Shown: positions 8,520-17,335 of the stretch, in pieces
Position numbering within the stretch: position 1 is the first letter of the stretch
Layout: the number at the start of each line of letters is the position of its first letter
Translations under genes and position numbers: made by a program
The notes under the pieces: model-generated
Databases searched by the model: none
The model's input: the letters and a program-made list of their open reading frames with translations, nothing else
Told to the model about the DNA's origin: nothing
Source of the DNA: DATLLN01 sp963809205
Lineage (GTDB): Bacteria; Actinomycetota; Thermoleophilia; Gaiellales; JAICJC01
Assembly (NCBI GenBank): GCA_963809205.1
Contig: CAWEIS010000010.1
Span: forward strand, 186,001-250,000
Reading direction: 5' to 3'
Length of the DNA stretch: 64,000 nt

Positions 8520-9872
8520 CTACGTCATCGTCGCCAGAATGCCCGCGATGTCCGAGACCGTCGTCCGCGGGTTGACGATCGCCATTCGAGTGCACGGCTC
8601 GCCGCGGTGAGTGGTCGGCGTGACGAAGGCGTAGCCCTGAGCAAGCAGCCCGCTGCTCCAGGCGGCGTAGTCGGCCGCCGTCCAGCCGGTGCGGCGGAAG
8701 ATCAGCACGGTCAGCTCCGGCTCCTCCAGCAGCTCGACGCAGGGGCGGCTGCGGATCTCGTCGGCGCCCGCCCGGGCGACGGCCAGCGTCTGCTCGATCG
8801 CGTCGCGGTAGGCGTCGGTGCCGTGCACGGCGAGCGAGAACCAGAAGGGCAGCCCGCGGGCGCGCCGCGAGAGGTGCACGGCGTAGTCGGAGGGGTTCCA
8901 CTCGCTGGTCTCGTTGATCGTGTCCAGGTAGCCGGCGTGCTGCGTGTGGGCGCGGCGTGCCACCTCCGGGTCGCGGTAGACCAGGGCGCAGCAGTCGAAT
9001 GGCGCGAACAGCCACTTGTGCGGGTCGACGATGAAGCTGTCGGCGCCCTCGATCCCGGCGAACAGGTGCCGCACCGACGGCGCCGCCAGCGCCGCGCCGC
9101 CGTACGCGCCGTCGACGTGCATCCACAGCCTGCGCGCTCGGCATATCTCGGCGATCCCGGCCAGATCGTCGATCACGCCCGTGTTGGTGGTGCCGGATGT
9201 CGCCACGGCAGCGAACACGCCGTCGTCGCCCGCCTCGTCGAGCGCCCGGGCCAGCGCGGCGCCGGTCATCCGGCCTCGCTCGTCGGCGGGCACGTACAGC
9301 ACGTCGACGTCCATCACCTGCTCGAGCGCGTAGACCACGGACGAGTGGGTCTCGGCCGTCAGCGCCACCCGCCAGCGGCCCGGGCGGTCGCCGCCGCGGG
9401 CTTCGCGCGCGGCGTGCCGCGCGGCGACCAGCGCCGACAGGTTGCCGGTGGTGCCACCGGGGACGAAGCAGCCGCCGGCGCCGGCGGGCAGGCCGGCGAG
9501 GTCGGAGATCCAGCGCAGCGCCTGGTTCTCTGCGTAGACCGCGCCGGAGCTCTCCAGCCAGCTGCCGCCGTAGATCGACTGGACGCTGACCAGCAGGTCG
9601 AACAACGTCGAGACCTCGGTCGGAGCTCCGGGGATGAACGCCAGGTAGCGGGGGTGGTCGACCGACATAGTGGCGGGCGCCAGCACGTCCACCCAGCGGC
9701 GCAGCGCCTCGTCGCCCCCCAGGCCCTCGGGCGTGATCGTGATGCCTGCCCGGGCCTCGAGCTCGGCCGGTGTGCGCGGGCCGTCGAGCGGCGCATCCAT
9801 CCGCATGCGGTCGAGCGCGAGGCCGGTGATCCGCTGCGCGAGGTGCTCCGTGTCCTGGGTGTAGCGGTGCAT
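8520..9872 (-). CDS. PLP-dependent aromatic/aspartate-type amino-acid decarboxylase
   Basis: A 450-residue group II pyridoxal-phosphate decarboxylase (aromatic-L-amino-acid/tyrosine/glutamate type). Seen directly: PGGTTGNLSALVAAR (cofactor phosphate loop, residues 138-152), the ring-stacking histidine in AETHSSV (H176), the aspartate pairing with the pyridine nitrogen in HVDGAYGG (D254), and the Schiff-base lysine in VDPHKWLFAPFDC (K286). The start is ATG 9872, chosen because a TACAGT box lies 8 bases upstream and longer frames run into the divergent gene. The substrate cannot be decided; an L-tyrosine, tryptophan or phenylalanine decarboxylase is most likely from overall similarity. Confidence 0.85.
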   Translation of the reverse strand: MHRYTQDTEHLAQRITGLALDRMRMDAPLDGPRTPAELEARAGITITPEGLGGDEALRRWVDVLAPATMSVDHPRYLAFIPGAPTEVSTLFDLLVSVQSIYGGSWLESSGAVYAENQALRWISDLAGLPAGAGGCFVPGGTTGNLSALVAARHAAREARGGDRPGRWRVALTAETHSSVVYALEQVMDVDVLYVPADERGRMTGAALARALDEAGDDGVFAAVATSGTTNTGVIDDLAGIAEICRARRLWMHVDGAYGGAALAAPSVRHLFAGIEGADSFIVDPHKWLFAPFDCCALVYRDPEVARRAHTQHAGYLDTINETSEWNPSDYAVHLSRRARGLPFWFSLAVHGTDAYRDAIEQTLAVARAGADEIRSRPCVELLEEPELTVLIFRRTGWTAADYAAWSSGLLAQGYAFVTPTTHRGEPCTRMAIVNPRTTVSDIAGILATMT

Positions 9873-9880
9873 CGGCGAGG

Positions 9881-9901
9881 ACTGTAACCGTGGAGTAGGA
9901 T
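9881..9901. promoter_or_regulatory. divergent -10 boxes between decarboxylase and SnoaL-like genes
   Basis: The 35-base gap holds TACAGT on the minus strand (9881-9886, 8 bases before ATG 9872) and TAGGAT on the plus strand (9896-9901, 6 bases before GTG 9908). Their upstream regions overlap, so the two genes probably compete for polymerase. Confidence 0.4.
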
Positions 9902-9907
9902 CGGCGC

Positions 9908-10279
9908 GTGAGCGACCTGCTCGCCCTGATTGCCGCGTACGACGACGCCTGGAACCGTCAGGACGTCGAGGCGATCTCATCGATGCATGCCCCGGACATC
10001 GTGTTCCACAACCACACCGCGGGCGAGAAGGTGGAGGGCAGGGAGGCCGTCGCCGCGCACATCGCCGCGATCTTCGAGCGGTGGCCGACGCTGCGCTTCA
10101 GCGGTCGCGGGCAGCGGGCGGGCGACGACTTCGTCGTCAGCGAGTGGACGGCCTCGGCGACGCATCCCGACGACGGGCGGCGGCTGGAGTGGGACGGCGT
10201 CGACGTCTTCCCGTTCCGCGACGGGCTGATCGCGCGCAAGGACGTCTACTCCAGCAGCGCGACGCCGCGCGCCCTGTAA
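9908..10279 (+). CDS. SnoaL-like (NTF2-fold) protein
   Basis: A 123-residue cone-shaped alpha+beta barrel protein of the SnoaL/nuclear transport factor 2-like superfamily. Features: N-terminal helix AAYDDAWNRQDVEAISSMHAPD, strand IVFHNHTAG, then EGREAVAAHIAAIFERWP and the closing strands WDGVDVFPFRDGLIARKDVY. Members act as small hydrolases, isomerases or limonene-epoxide-hydrolase-like enzymes, or have no enzyme activity. It stands alone, divergent from the decarboxylase and ending in a repeat palindrome shared with convergent recR. Confidence 0.75.
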   Translation: MSDLLALIAAYDDAWNRQDVEAISSMHAPDIVFHNHTAGEKVEGREAVAAHIAAIFERWPTLRFSGRGQRAGDDFVVSEWTASATHPDDGRRLEWDGVDVFPFRDGLIARKDVYSSSATPRAL

Positions 10280-10304
10280 CAACGGGGTCAGACCCCTTTG
10301 TTAC
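10276..10304. repeat. REP-like palindrome with GGGGTCAGACCCC core
   Basis: A nearly perfect 29-base palindrome (arms GTAACAA and TTGTTAC around GGGGTCAGACCCC, with one mismatch) whose first bases overlap the TAA stop of the SnoaL-like gene and which ends 1 base before the recR stop. It can form a hairpin and may terminate both convergent messages. The same core is known from dispersed palindromes linked to REP-associated tyrosine transposases in other bacteria. Confidence 0.6.
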
Positions 10305-10305
10305 A

Positions 10306-10896
10306 TCAGAGGTCGCGGCGGCCGGCGAACGCGCGGCCCAGCGTGACCTCGTCGGCGTACTCCAGGTCGCCGCCGACCGGCAGCCCGCTGGCCAGCCGGG
10401 TGACGCGGCAGCGGCCGCGCAGCCGGTCGGCGATGTAGACGGCGGTTGCCTCGCCGGTCATCGTCGGGTTGGTCGCCAGCACCACCTCGGCCGCACCGTT
10501 CCGCTCCACCCGCTCGAGCAGCTCAGACAGCTTGAGGTCGTCGGGATCGACGCCGTCGATCGGCGAGAGCGCACCGCCAAGCACGTGGTACACGCCGCGG
10601 AACTCCGCCGTCCGCTCCATCGCCACCACATCGGAGGGATCCTCGACCACGCAGATCACGGTGCGGTCGCGGCGCGCGTCCTGGCAGATCGGGCAGAGCG
10701 GCCCCTCCGCCAGGTTGAAGCACTCCTCGCAGAAACCGATCCGCTCCTTGACCTCGCGGATGGCGTCCGCCAGGGCAAGCGCGTCCTCAGGGCTGGCCTT
10801 GAGGATGTGGAAGGCGAGCCGCTGCGCGGTACGACGCCCGATCCCGGGCAGCCGGGCGAGCTGGACGATCAGATTCTCGACCGACGGCGAGTACAC
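10306..10896 (-). CDS. recR: recombination mediator protein RecR
   Basis: A 196-residue RecR, part of the RecFOR pathway that loads RecA at gapped DNA. It shows the N-terminal helix-hairpin-helix (LARLPGIGRRTAQRLAFHIL), the four-cysteine zinc site (CEEC ... CPIC, residues about 55-71) and the TOPRIM domain (VICVVEDPSDVVAMERT; VLATNPTMTGEATAVYIA). The GTG at 10896 begins MYSPSVENL, typical for the family. It lies downstream of dnaX and ybaB in the widespread dnaX-ybaB-recR order. Confidence 0.95.
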   Translation of the reverse strand: MYSPSVENLIVQLARLPGIGRRTAQRLAFHILKASPEDALALADAIREVKERIGFCEECFNLAEGPLCPICQDARRDRTVICVVEDPSDVVAMERTAEFRGVYHVLGGALSPIDGVDPDDLKLSELLERVERNGAAEVVLATNPTMTGEATAVYIADRLRGRCRVTRLASGLPVGGDLEYADEVTLGRAFAGRRDL

Positions 10897-10912
10897 GCGC
10901 GGTCAGATTCTC

Positions 10913-11236
10913 TCAGAGGCCGGGGATGCCCAGCCCGCCGAGGCCCCCCAGCTGGCCCATCATCCGCTGCTGCTGGAGCTGCTGGGCGGCCGCCAGCGCG
11001 CCGTTGAACGCCGAGACCAGGAGGTCCTGCAGCATCTCCGGATCGTCCGGATCGATCGCCTCCGGCTTGATCGTGACCTCACTGACCTCGAGCGATCCCG
11101 ACATCTTCACGGTGACGGCGCCGCCGCCGGCCGAGTGCTCCACGTACTCGGTCTTCAGCTGCTCCTGCGCCTGCTCCATCTGCTGCTGCATCTTGCCGAG
11201 CTCCGCCATCATCTTGTTCGGGTCCATCTTCGTCAC
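10913..11236 (-). CDS. YbaB/EbfC family nucleoid-associated protein
   Basis: A 107-residue DNA-binding protein of the YbaB/EbfC family, known to bind DNA as a dimer with tweezer-like helices. The N-terminal helix (NKMMAELGKMQQQMEQAQEQL), the VTVKMSGSLEVSEVTIKPEAI strand region and the LLVSAFNGALAAAQ helix are typical, followed by a glycine/glutamine tail ending in GLGGLGIPGL. The start is taken as GTG 11236, overlapping the dnaX stop (GTGA); ATG 11227 is possible. Its place between dnaX and recR is conserved widely in bacteria. Confidence 0.9.
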   Translation of the reverse strand: MTKMDPNKMMAELGKMQQQMEQAQEQLKTEYVEHSAGGGAVTVKMSGSLEVSEVTIKPEAIDPDDPEMLQDLLVSAFNGALAAAQQLQQQRMMGQLGGLGGLGIPGL

Positions 11237-12882
11237 CGCGACTCCTTGACCTCGTGGGCGTCGAACGCTTCCTTGATCTGGTCGAACAGGTCGTCCTCCG
11301 ACACGGCCTCCTGCTGCGGCTCGACCGCGGGGATCGGCTCCTCGCCCGCCGGTTCCTGCACCGCGGGAGCGTCCTCCTCGACGATCCGCAGCCTGACCGG
11401 CCCGCCCAGCGCCTGGCCGAGCACCTCGGTCAGCAGCTCCTCGTTCTCGGACGACGATGCCCCGGCCTTGGCGAACGACAGGCTGAAAGCGAGCGTGACG
11501 ACGCCGTCGTCGACTCCGGTCGGCCGTGCGCTGTCCAGCAGCGCGCGCAGCGGCGGCGAGCGGCGGCCGATCTCCGGGAGCACCGCGTCCTCCCACCGCG
11601 CCATCAGCCCGTCGCCGGACGCCGGCGGCGGGTTCCGGGGCTCCGGCGCGGCGGCCGGCGGATCGGCTTCGACGACCGTTGCGGGCGGTGCAGGTGCCGC
11701 GGCCGGAGCGGCGGCTGCGGCCGCAGGCCGCGGGGGAGGCGTGGGTGCGCCGCTCTCCAGCCGCTCCAGCCGCTGCTGCAGTGCCTCCAGCGAGAGCTCG
11801 CCCTGCGGGCGGCAGACCTTGACCAGCGCCAGCTCCAGCGGGAGCCGCGGGTCGGAGCCCTCCTTGACCTCGTCGACCACCTCGCGGAGCAGGTCGATCA
11901 GCCGCTGCACAGCCGTCGGCGTGAGCCGCGACGCCTGCTCGGCCAGCCGCGCCTGCTCGTCGACCGTCATCGCGATGTCGGCCGGGGGCTCGCCCAGCTG
12001 CTGCGTCAGGAACAGCCCGCGCAGGTGGGTCAGCAGGCCGGTCGTCACCGAGCCGAGGTCGGCGCCCGACTCGGCGAGCTCGTCCACCAGCCGCAGCGAC
12101 CCGGCCGCGTCTCCGGCGGCCACCAGGTCGAGTGCGCGGAACAGCATCTCCTCGTCGGCCGTCCCCAGCAGCGCCCGGGCGTCGTCCGCGGTGATCTGCT
12201 GCGAGCACGCGGTCTGCAGCTGGTCGAGCAGCGACACCGCGTCGCGGAAGCTGCCGCCGCCGGCCCGCGCGACCATCGTGATCGCGGCGTCGTCGATCTC
12301 GATTCCCTCGGCCGCCGCGATCCGGTTCAGCAGCTCGCTGGTCTCGGCGTGCGTCGGGCGGTGGAACGCGAACCGCTGGCAGCGGCTGCGGATGGTCGGC
12401 AGCATCGCCTGCATCTCGGTCGTGCAGAGCACGAAGATCGCGTGGTCGGGCGGCTCCTCGAGCGTCTTCAGCACCGCGTTCGAGGCCTCCTTGGTCAGCA
12501 TGTGCGCCTCGTCGACGATGTAGATCTTGTAGCGGCCGAGCACCGGCCGCAGCACGACCTTGTCGCGGATCTCGCGGATGTCGTCGATCCCGCGATGGCT
12601 GGCGGCATCCATCTCGATGACGTCGATCGCCGTGGCGTCGTGGATCGTCCGGCAGGACTCGCACACCAGGCACGGCGTGGTCGTCGGCCCCTTCTCGCAG
12701 TTCAGCGATTTGGCCAGGATCTTGGCCATCGACGTCTTGCCGGTGCCCCGCGGGCCGGCGAACAGGTACGCGTGGGCCACGCGATCCTGATCGATCGCGT
12801 TGCTCAGCGTGCGAACGACATGTCCCTGCCCGACGACCTGGCTGAAGTCGAGGGGCCGGTGGGTGCGGTACAGCGCGGACAC
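11233..12882 (-). CDS. dnaX: DNA polymerase III subunit gamma/tau
   Basis: Clamp-loader ATPase of the replicative polymerase. The 549-residue protein has Walker A GPRGTGKT (residues 43-50), four zinc-binding cysteines (C62, C71, C74, C77), Walker B DEAH (124-127) and the sensor segment STIRSRCQRF-like block. After residue about 375 comes an alanine/proline-rich linker and a C-terminal tau-like region. No slippery A-run is seen for producing a separate gamma form. The GTG start lies 18 bases downstream of the SRP RNA 3' end. It heads the dnaX-ybaB-recR unit. Confidence 0.95.
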   Translation of the reverse strand: MSALYRTHRPLDFSQVVGQGHVVRTLSNAIDQDRVAHAYLFAGPRGTGKTSMAKILAKSLNCEKGPTTTPCLVCESCRTIHDATAIDVIEMDAASHRGIDDIREIRDKVVLRPVLGRYKIYIVDEAHMLTKEASNAVLKTLEEPPDHAIFVLCTTEMQAMLPTIRSRCQRFAFHRPTHAETSELLNRIAAAEGIEIDDAAITMVARAGGGSFRDAVSLLDQLQTACSQQITADDARALLGTADEEMLFRALDLVAAGDAAGSLRLVDELAESGADLGSVTTGLLTHLRGLFLTQQLGEPPADIAMTVDEQARLAEQASRLTPTAVQRLIDLLREVVDEVKEGSDPRLPLELALVKVCRPQGELSLEALQQRLERLESGAPTPPPRPAAAAAAPAAAPAPPATVVEADPPAAAPEPRNPPPASGDGLMARWEDAVLPEIGRRSPPLRALLDSARPTGVDDGVVTLAFSLSFAKAGASSSENEELLTEVLGQALGGPVRLRIVEEDAPAVQEPAGEEPIPAVEPQQEAVSEDDLFDQIKEAFDAHEVKESR

Positions 12883-12900
12883 ACCTGCATGTTAACCGGG

Positions 12901-13191
12901 GGAGGGTGAGATGGCCGTGCACCCACCCCTCGAGGTAGCGGACTCGGACGGTGCCCTCCAGCATCGGCTCCCACCAGGCTGACCCGCGGCACCCGGGTGA
13001 CGTTGCTTAGCGCTGCTTCCTTCCGGACCTGACGCGGTTCACAAGCCTCCGTTGCGCGGGACCTGGCGATCAACGCCGAACGCCGGGGCCCTGATTCCGA
13101 ACCCGACGCCCCTCAGGGCGGGAGTTCAGCCCGGCTAGAGCGGATTGCCGGTACAGGGAACCGCTAGCTCCCCACCTAGCACGGCCACCCC
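12901..13191 (-). ncRNA. ffs: signal recognition particle RNA, large bacterial type
   Basis: The conserved Ffh-binding hairpin is present (GTCAGGTCCGGAAGGAAGCA, read on the minus strand near 13010-13030). Upstream, the RNA has the Alu domain of the large bacterial SRP RNA: GTGCTAGGTGGGGAG, GCGGTTCCCTGTA and GCAATCCGCT, closely matching the Bacillus subtilis scRNA. The 5' end (GGGGTGGCCGTGC) pairs with the 3' end (GCACGGCCATCTCACCC), which fixes a length of about 290 bases. It binds Ffh to target membrane proteins. Both ends are inferred from pairing and may be off by a few bases. Confidence 0.9.
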
Positions 13192-13197
13192 GATCGT
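13192..13197 (-). promoter_or_regulatory. -10 box of the SRP RNA
   Basis: TACGAT on the minus strand directly before the proposed RNA 5' end. It sits beside and inside the last codons of the upstream cNMP-binding gene, whose TGA is at 13199-13201, so the RNA promoter is embedded in that gene's 3' end. A -35 is not clear. Confidence 0.4.
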
Positions 13198-13198
13198 A

Positions 13199-13624
13199 TC
13201 AGCCGGCGTCCGCGCGCTCCTCCGCCTCACGGAGCCGGCGGGCGAGGATCTTCGCCAGCTTCAGCGCGATGCCGGGGTGCTGCTCGAGCAGCGGCGTGAA
13301 CTGCCAGGCCGTGATGCCGAACACCCGCAGCGGCGACTCGGCGATCACCGAGGCCGTGCGCCGGCCGGTTTCGTCGAGCAGCGCGACCTCGCCGAATGAC
13401 GCGCCCGGGCCGAGCGTGGCCCGCCGCTCGCCGTGGCGCTCGACGCGTGCCTCGCCGTCGGCGATCACGAAGAAGCCCACGCCGCCCTCGCCCTCGCCGA
13501 CGATGGTGTCGCCGGTGTCGTATCGCCGCTCCTTGGCCGTGTTCGCCACGGCTTCGAGCTCTTTGTCGTTCAGACCGTCGAACAGCGGCACTCGCCGCAG
13601 TATCTCGATGCGCTCGTCGCTCAT
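13199..13624 (-). CDS. stand-alone cyclic nucleotide-binding domain protein
   Basis: A 141-residue protein that is a single cNMP-binding (CAP-type) domain: LRRVPLFDGLNDKELEAVA, then DTIVGEGEGGVGFFVIADGEARV, then the phosphate-binding cassette-like PGASFGEVALLDETGRRTASV with the R-T pair expected for cAMP/cGMP contact. There is no C-terminal helix-turn-helix, so it is not a Crp-type regulator by itself. It may act as a sensory partner of another protein. The ATG at 13624 lies 84 bases from the divergent tRNA-Ser. Confidence 0.8.
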   Translation of the reverse strand: MSDERIEILRRVPLFDGLNDKELEAVANTAKERRYDTGDTIVGEGEGGVGFFVIADGEARVERHGERRATLGPGASFGEVALLDETGRRTASVIAESPLRVFGITAWQFTPLLEQHPGIALKLAKILARRLREAEERADAG

Positions 13625-13707
13625 GCGAACCTCGGTTGCAGTGGTCGGGACGGCATAGTCTGCCGATCTTCCCCCACTTCGGCAAGTGGCATACTCCGGT
13701 GCGCACT

Positions 13708-13799
13708 GGAGAGGTGTCCGAGTTGGCTTAAGGAGCGCGACTGGAAATCGCGTAAGCGGGGATTCACCTGCTTCGCGGGTTCGAATCCCGCCCTCTCCG
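13708..13799 (+). tRNA. tRNA-Ser (GGA)
   Basis: A complete class II tRNA of 92 bases. Acceptor arms GGAGAGG/CCTCTCC pair perfectly with discriminator G at 13799. The anticodon stem CGCGA/TCGCG encloses loop CTGGAAA with anticodon GGA at 13743-13745, reading UCC/UCU codons. A long variable arm and the T loop TTCGAAT are present. The CCA end is not encoded. Confidence 0.96.
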
Positions 13800-13833
13800 C
13801 TCTCCGAGCTGGGTAACCGGGCGGCAAGGACCG

Positions 13834-13850
13834 GCGGGCATACTGCCCGC
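13834..13850. promoter_or_regulatory. palindrome and -10 box at the start of a response regulator gene
   Basis: GCGGGCA-TAC-TGCCCGC is a perfect 7-base inverted repeat that ends exactly at the base before ATG 13851. The -10-like CATACT (13839-13844) lies in its centre, 6 bases from the ATG. A protein bound here would cover the promoter and start codon; autoregulation by the response regulator is an inference. Confidence 0.45.
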
Positions 13851-14506
<656 letters not shown>

Positions 14507-14510
<4 letters not shown>

Positions 14511-15901
14511 GGAACTGGAAGCTCCGCACCCGGGTGGCGCTGGCGGCGGCCTTTGCCATCTTCCTCGCCGTTGCCCTGGTGGGCGTCGCTATCCAGCTGC
14601 TGCTGGCCCGCGACCTGCATCGCCAGCTTGACTCGACCCTCCGCCAGCGTGCCACCGACGTGGCGACCCTCAGCGCCTCCGCGCCCGCCCTGCTGACGAC
14701 GCCCGGTGCGCTCGATTCGGCGCCTGCGACCGGCGCACTGGACGTCGAGGTGGTCGATCGCAACGGGCGGATCGTCGCCCGCTCGCTGGCGCTCGGTGCC
14801 CGCGTTCTGCCCGCCGAACAGCTCGTCGATCGGGCAGTCCGCAAGGGCATGGCGGGCTACGCCGACGCGACCATGGGCGGGGATGGGCTGCGCGTCTACG
14901 CGGCGCCGCTCGCCGACGTCGGCGGCGGGCCTGCGGCCGGGGGCGCGGTGGTGGTCGCGTCGACCACCGATCAGGTGGACGGCACGCTCGACCGGCTGCG
15001 CCAGCTGACGCTGTTCGCGGGCCTGGCGGCGGCCGCGGTGGCGGTGCCGCTGGCCCTGGCCGTCACCCGCCGAGTGCTGCGCCCGCTGGAGCAGCTGACC
15101 TCCGACGCCGCCGAGATCCGCCGCACCGCCGACCCGTCGCGGCGCCTGCCGACGGCCGGCGGCGAGGACGAGGTGCAGCAGCTGACCGTCGCGCTGAACG
15201 AGATGCTGGCAGCGCTGGAGCGGGCACGCGATGCGGAGCGGCGGTTCCTGGCCGACGCCTCCCATGAGCTGCGGACGCCGCTGACGGCGCTGCGCGGGAA
15301 CGCCGCGTACCTGGCCCGCCACGGTGCGGACGAGGGCGCCTTCGCCGACCTGGAGGCGGACGTCGCCCGCCTCTCGGAGCTGGTCGACGGCCTGCTCGCC
15401 GTTGCCCGCGAGGACGCGGCCGGGCCGTCCGCGGACCCGGTCGACGTGACTGCGCTCGTGGCCTCGCTCGAGCCGGATCCGCAGCTTTGCGTGACGGCGC
15501 AGCCGGGGCTCGCCGTGCGCGGCGACGGCGACGCGATCGGCCGGGCCCTGGCGAACCTGATCGAGAACGCGAAGCGCTATGGCCCGGCGGGCGAGCCGGT
15601 CGAGGTCGAGGCGCGCGGAGAAGGCGCCACGGTGGTCGTGTCGGTGACCGACGCCGGCACCGGGATCCCCGGCGTCAGCGTCGAGCAGGCGAGCACGCGA
15701 TTCTGGCGCGGCCCCAACAGCGCGGGCACCCGCGGCTCCGGCCTCGGCCTGGCGCTGGTGCGGGCGACCGCCGAGCGCCACGGCGGGCGTCTGGTGATCG
15801 AGGGGCCGCGGTTTGCGATCGAGCTCCCGGCTCTCACGGATCTCTCAGAGGACACGGGCCAAACTGCGGGGGTACTCGCGCAGAAGGAAGGACCCCCGTG
15901 A
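14507..15901 (+). CDS. sensor histidine kinase
   Basis: A 464-residue membrane kinase, partner of the preceding regulator. Transmembrane segments at about residues 11-33 and 168-187 enclose an extracytoplasmic sensor of about 130 residues. A HAMP linker is followed by the H box DASHELRTP with phospho-acceptor H253, the N box (LANLIENAKRYG), and the ATP lid (TDAGTGIP and GSGLGLALV). Length and order are those of the EnvZ/BaeS-type kinases. The stop overlaps the next GTG. Confidence 0.93.
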
Positions 15902-17049
15902 GCGTTTTCCGCAGAATGTCAACCGCAAGGCTGCTCGTCGTGCTCGCCGTCGCCGTGACGGCCGTGGCCGTGGCCGGCATCGCGTTCGCACGTGGCTCGA
16001 ACGACAAGCCACCGCCCAAGCCGCTGGCCGACGCCATCTCCAGCGCGTTCACCGGCACCCTCCCCAAGGGAGTGACCGCCGACATCACGTTTACGAACAA
16101 CCTGCTGCCCGCCGGCACGCTGGATGGGCAGGAGTCGCTGTCCGGTGCGACCGGCAAGCTGTGGGTGAGCGACAGCGGCCGGTTCCGGCTCGACGTCACG
16201 TCGGGCTCGCACCAGGCCCAGATCACCGGCGGCCCGTCGGGCCTGTCGCTGTACGACCCGAAGACCGACACGGTCTACCGGCTGCCCGTGAGCGGCGAGC
16301 CCACGCCGTCCGACTCCGGCAACGGGATGCCTCCGATGGTCGGCTCGATCGGCCAGGCCATCTCGAAGCTGTCGTCGGTCGCCACCATCACCGGCGCCAC
16401 GCCGACCACGATCGCCGGCCAGCCGGCGTACTCCGTCAAGGTGTCCCCGCTGCATGACGGCGGGCTGCTGGGCGGCGTGGAGGTCGGCTGGGACGCCGTG
16501 CACGGCATTCCGCTCAAGGTCGCCGTCTACAGCCGCGGCCAGTCCGACCCGGTGCTGGCGCTGACCGCCACCGACATCAGCTACGGCGCCGTCTCGGACT
16601 CGCAGCTGACGGTGCCGGGCGCCGACACGGCGCACGTCGTCGACCTCAAGCTGCCGAGCACGGCCGCGTTCGAGGGAGCACATCCGACCGTGACGTCGGG
16701 TGCCAAGGCGGTCGACCAGCTCGGCTTCCCGGTGTCGGCCCCGGACACGCTGATCGGGCTGCCCCGGCAGAGCGTCCGCGTGATCTCGGCCGGTGACCAC
16801 CGCGTCGCGCTGGTCGTCTACGGCCAAGGCCTCGGTGCGGTCGCCGTGGTGCAGCAGGACGCCGGGAGTGGCGACGAGCCCTCCGGCCTGTCGCATCTGC
16901 CGGCCGTCTCGATCGGCGGCGCTGCCGGCCACGAGCTGGCAACCGCGCTGGGCACGGTGGTGCGATTCCAGAAGAACGGCGTCACCTACACCGTGATCGG
17001 CTCCGTGCCTCCGGTCGCGGCCGAAGCGGCGGCCAGGGGGATCTCCTGA
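15898..17049 (+). CDS. LolA-like exported lipoprotein-carrier-fold protein
   Basis: A 383-residue exported protein. Start GTG 15898 has a GGAAGGA ribosome site. After RRM, residues 11-30 form a hydrophobic signal/anchor (LLVVLAVAVTAVAVAGIAFA). The rest is beta-rich: VTADITFTNNLL ... GATGKLWVSDSGRFRLDV ... LSLYDPKTDTVYRLP ... GQPAYSVKVSPL, the pattern of LolA/LppX/RseB folds that bind a lipid acyl chain. It may be the sensor partner or target of the two-component system with which it is translationally coupled. Ligand unknown. Confidence 0.7.
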   Translation: MSVFRRMSTARLLVVLAVAVTAVAVAGIAFARGSNDKPPPKPLADAISSAFTGTLPKGVTADITFTNNLLPAGTLDGQESLSGATGKLWVSDSGRFRLDVTSGSHQAQITGGPSGLSLYDPKTDTVYRLPVSGEPTPSDSGNGMPPMVGSIGQAISKLSSVATITGATPTTIAGQPAYSVKVSPLHDGGLLGGVEVGWDAVHGIPLKVAVYSRGQSDPVLALTATDISYGAVSDSQLTVPGADTAHVVDLKLPSTAAFEGAHPTVTSGAKAVDQLGFPVSAPDTLIGLPRQSVRVISAGDHRVALVVYGQGLGAVAVVQQDAGSGDEPSGLSHLPAVSIGGAAGHELATALGTVVRFQKNGVTYTVIGSVPPVAAEAAARGIS

Positions 17050-17060
17050 CCGGCTGAGTC

Positions 17061-17335
17061 TCAGTCCTGGGAGCGTGCGCACACCGCGCACGGTCCCAGG
17101 ACGACCAGCGTCGCCCCCTCGGGGCGGAACCCGGTTCGCGCCGCGCTCCGCAGCACGCCCTCGGTGCCCACGCCGGCCGAGTTCAGGTCGGCCACCCGCC
17201 ACACGAGCGGCACACCAGGTGGTGGTGCGGCTCCGGCCGCGAGTCGTACACCTCGGCGCCGCCCAGCCCGACCACCCGCCGCACCAGGCCGACGTCCTCC
17301 AGCAGGTCGAGCGTCGCGTAGACCGTGGGCAGCGC
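17061..17335 (-). pseudogene. Fur-family regulator, N-terminally truncated and frameshifted
   Basis: The minus strand encodes the second half of a Fur/PerR-type regulator: HALPTVYATLDLLEDVGLVRRV (end of the winged helix), EVYDSRPEPHHHLVCRSCG (metal and zinc site), then after a one-base loss near 17190, ADLNSAGVGTEGVL and a second cysteine pair CAVC before the stop at 17061. The first half, including most of the DNA-binding domain, and any start codon are missing. The break at about 17335 is where the VIT-type fragment begins on the other strand. As it stands it cannot give a functional regulator. Confidence 0.7.

Noticed and set aside
11233..11460. Programmed frameshift in dnaX for a gamma form
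   Set aside because: No A-rich slippery sequence or hairpin is visible; the gene reads through as a single tau-like protein.
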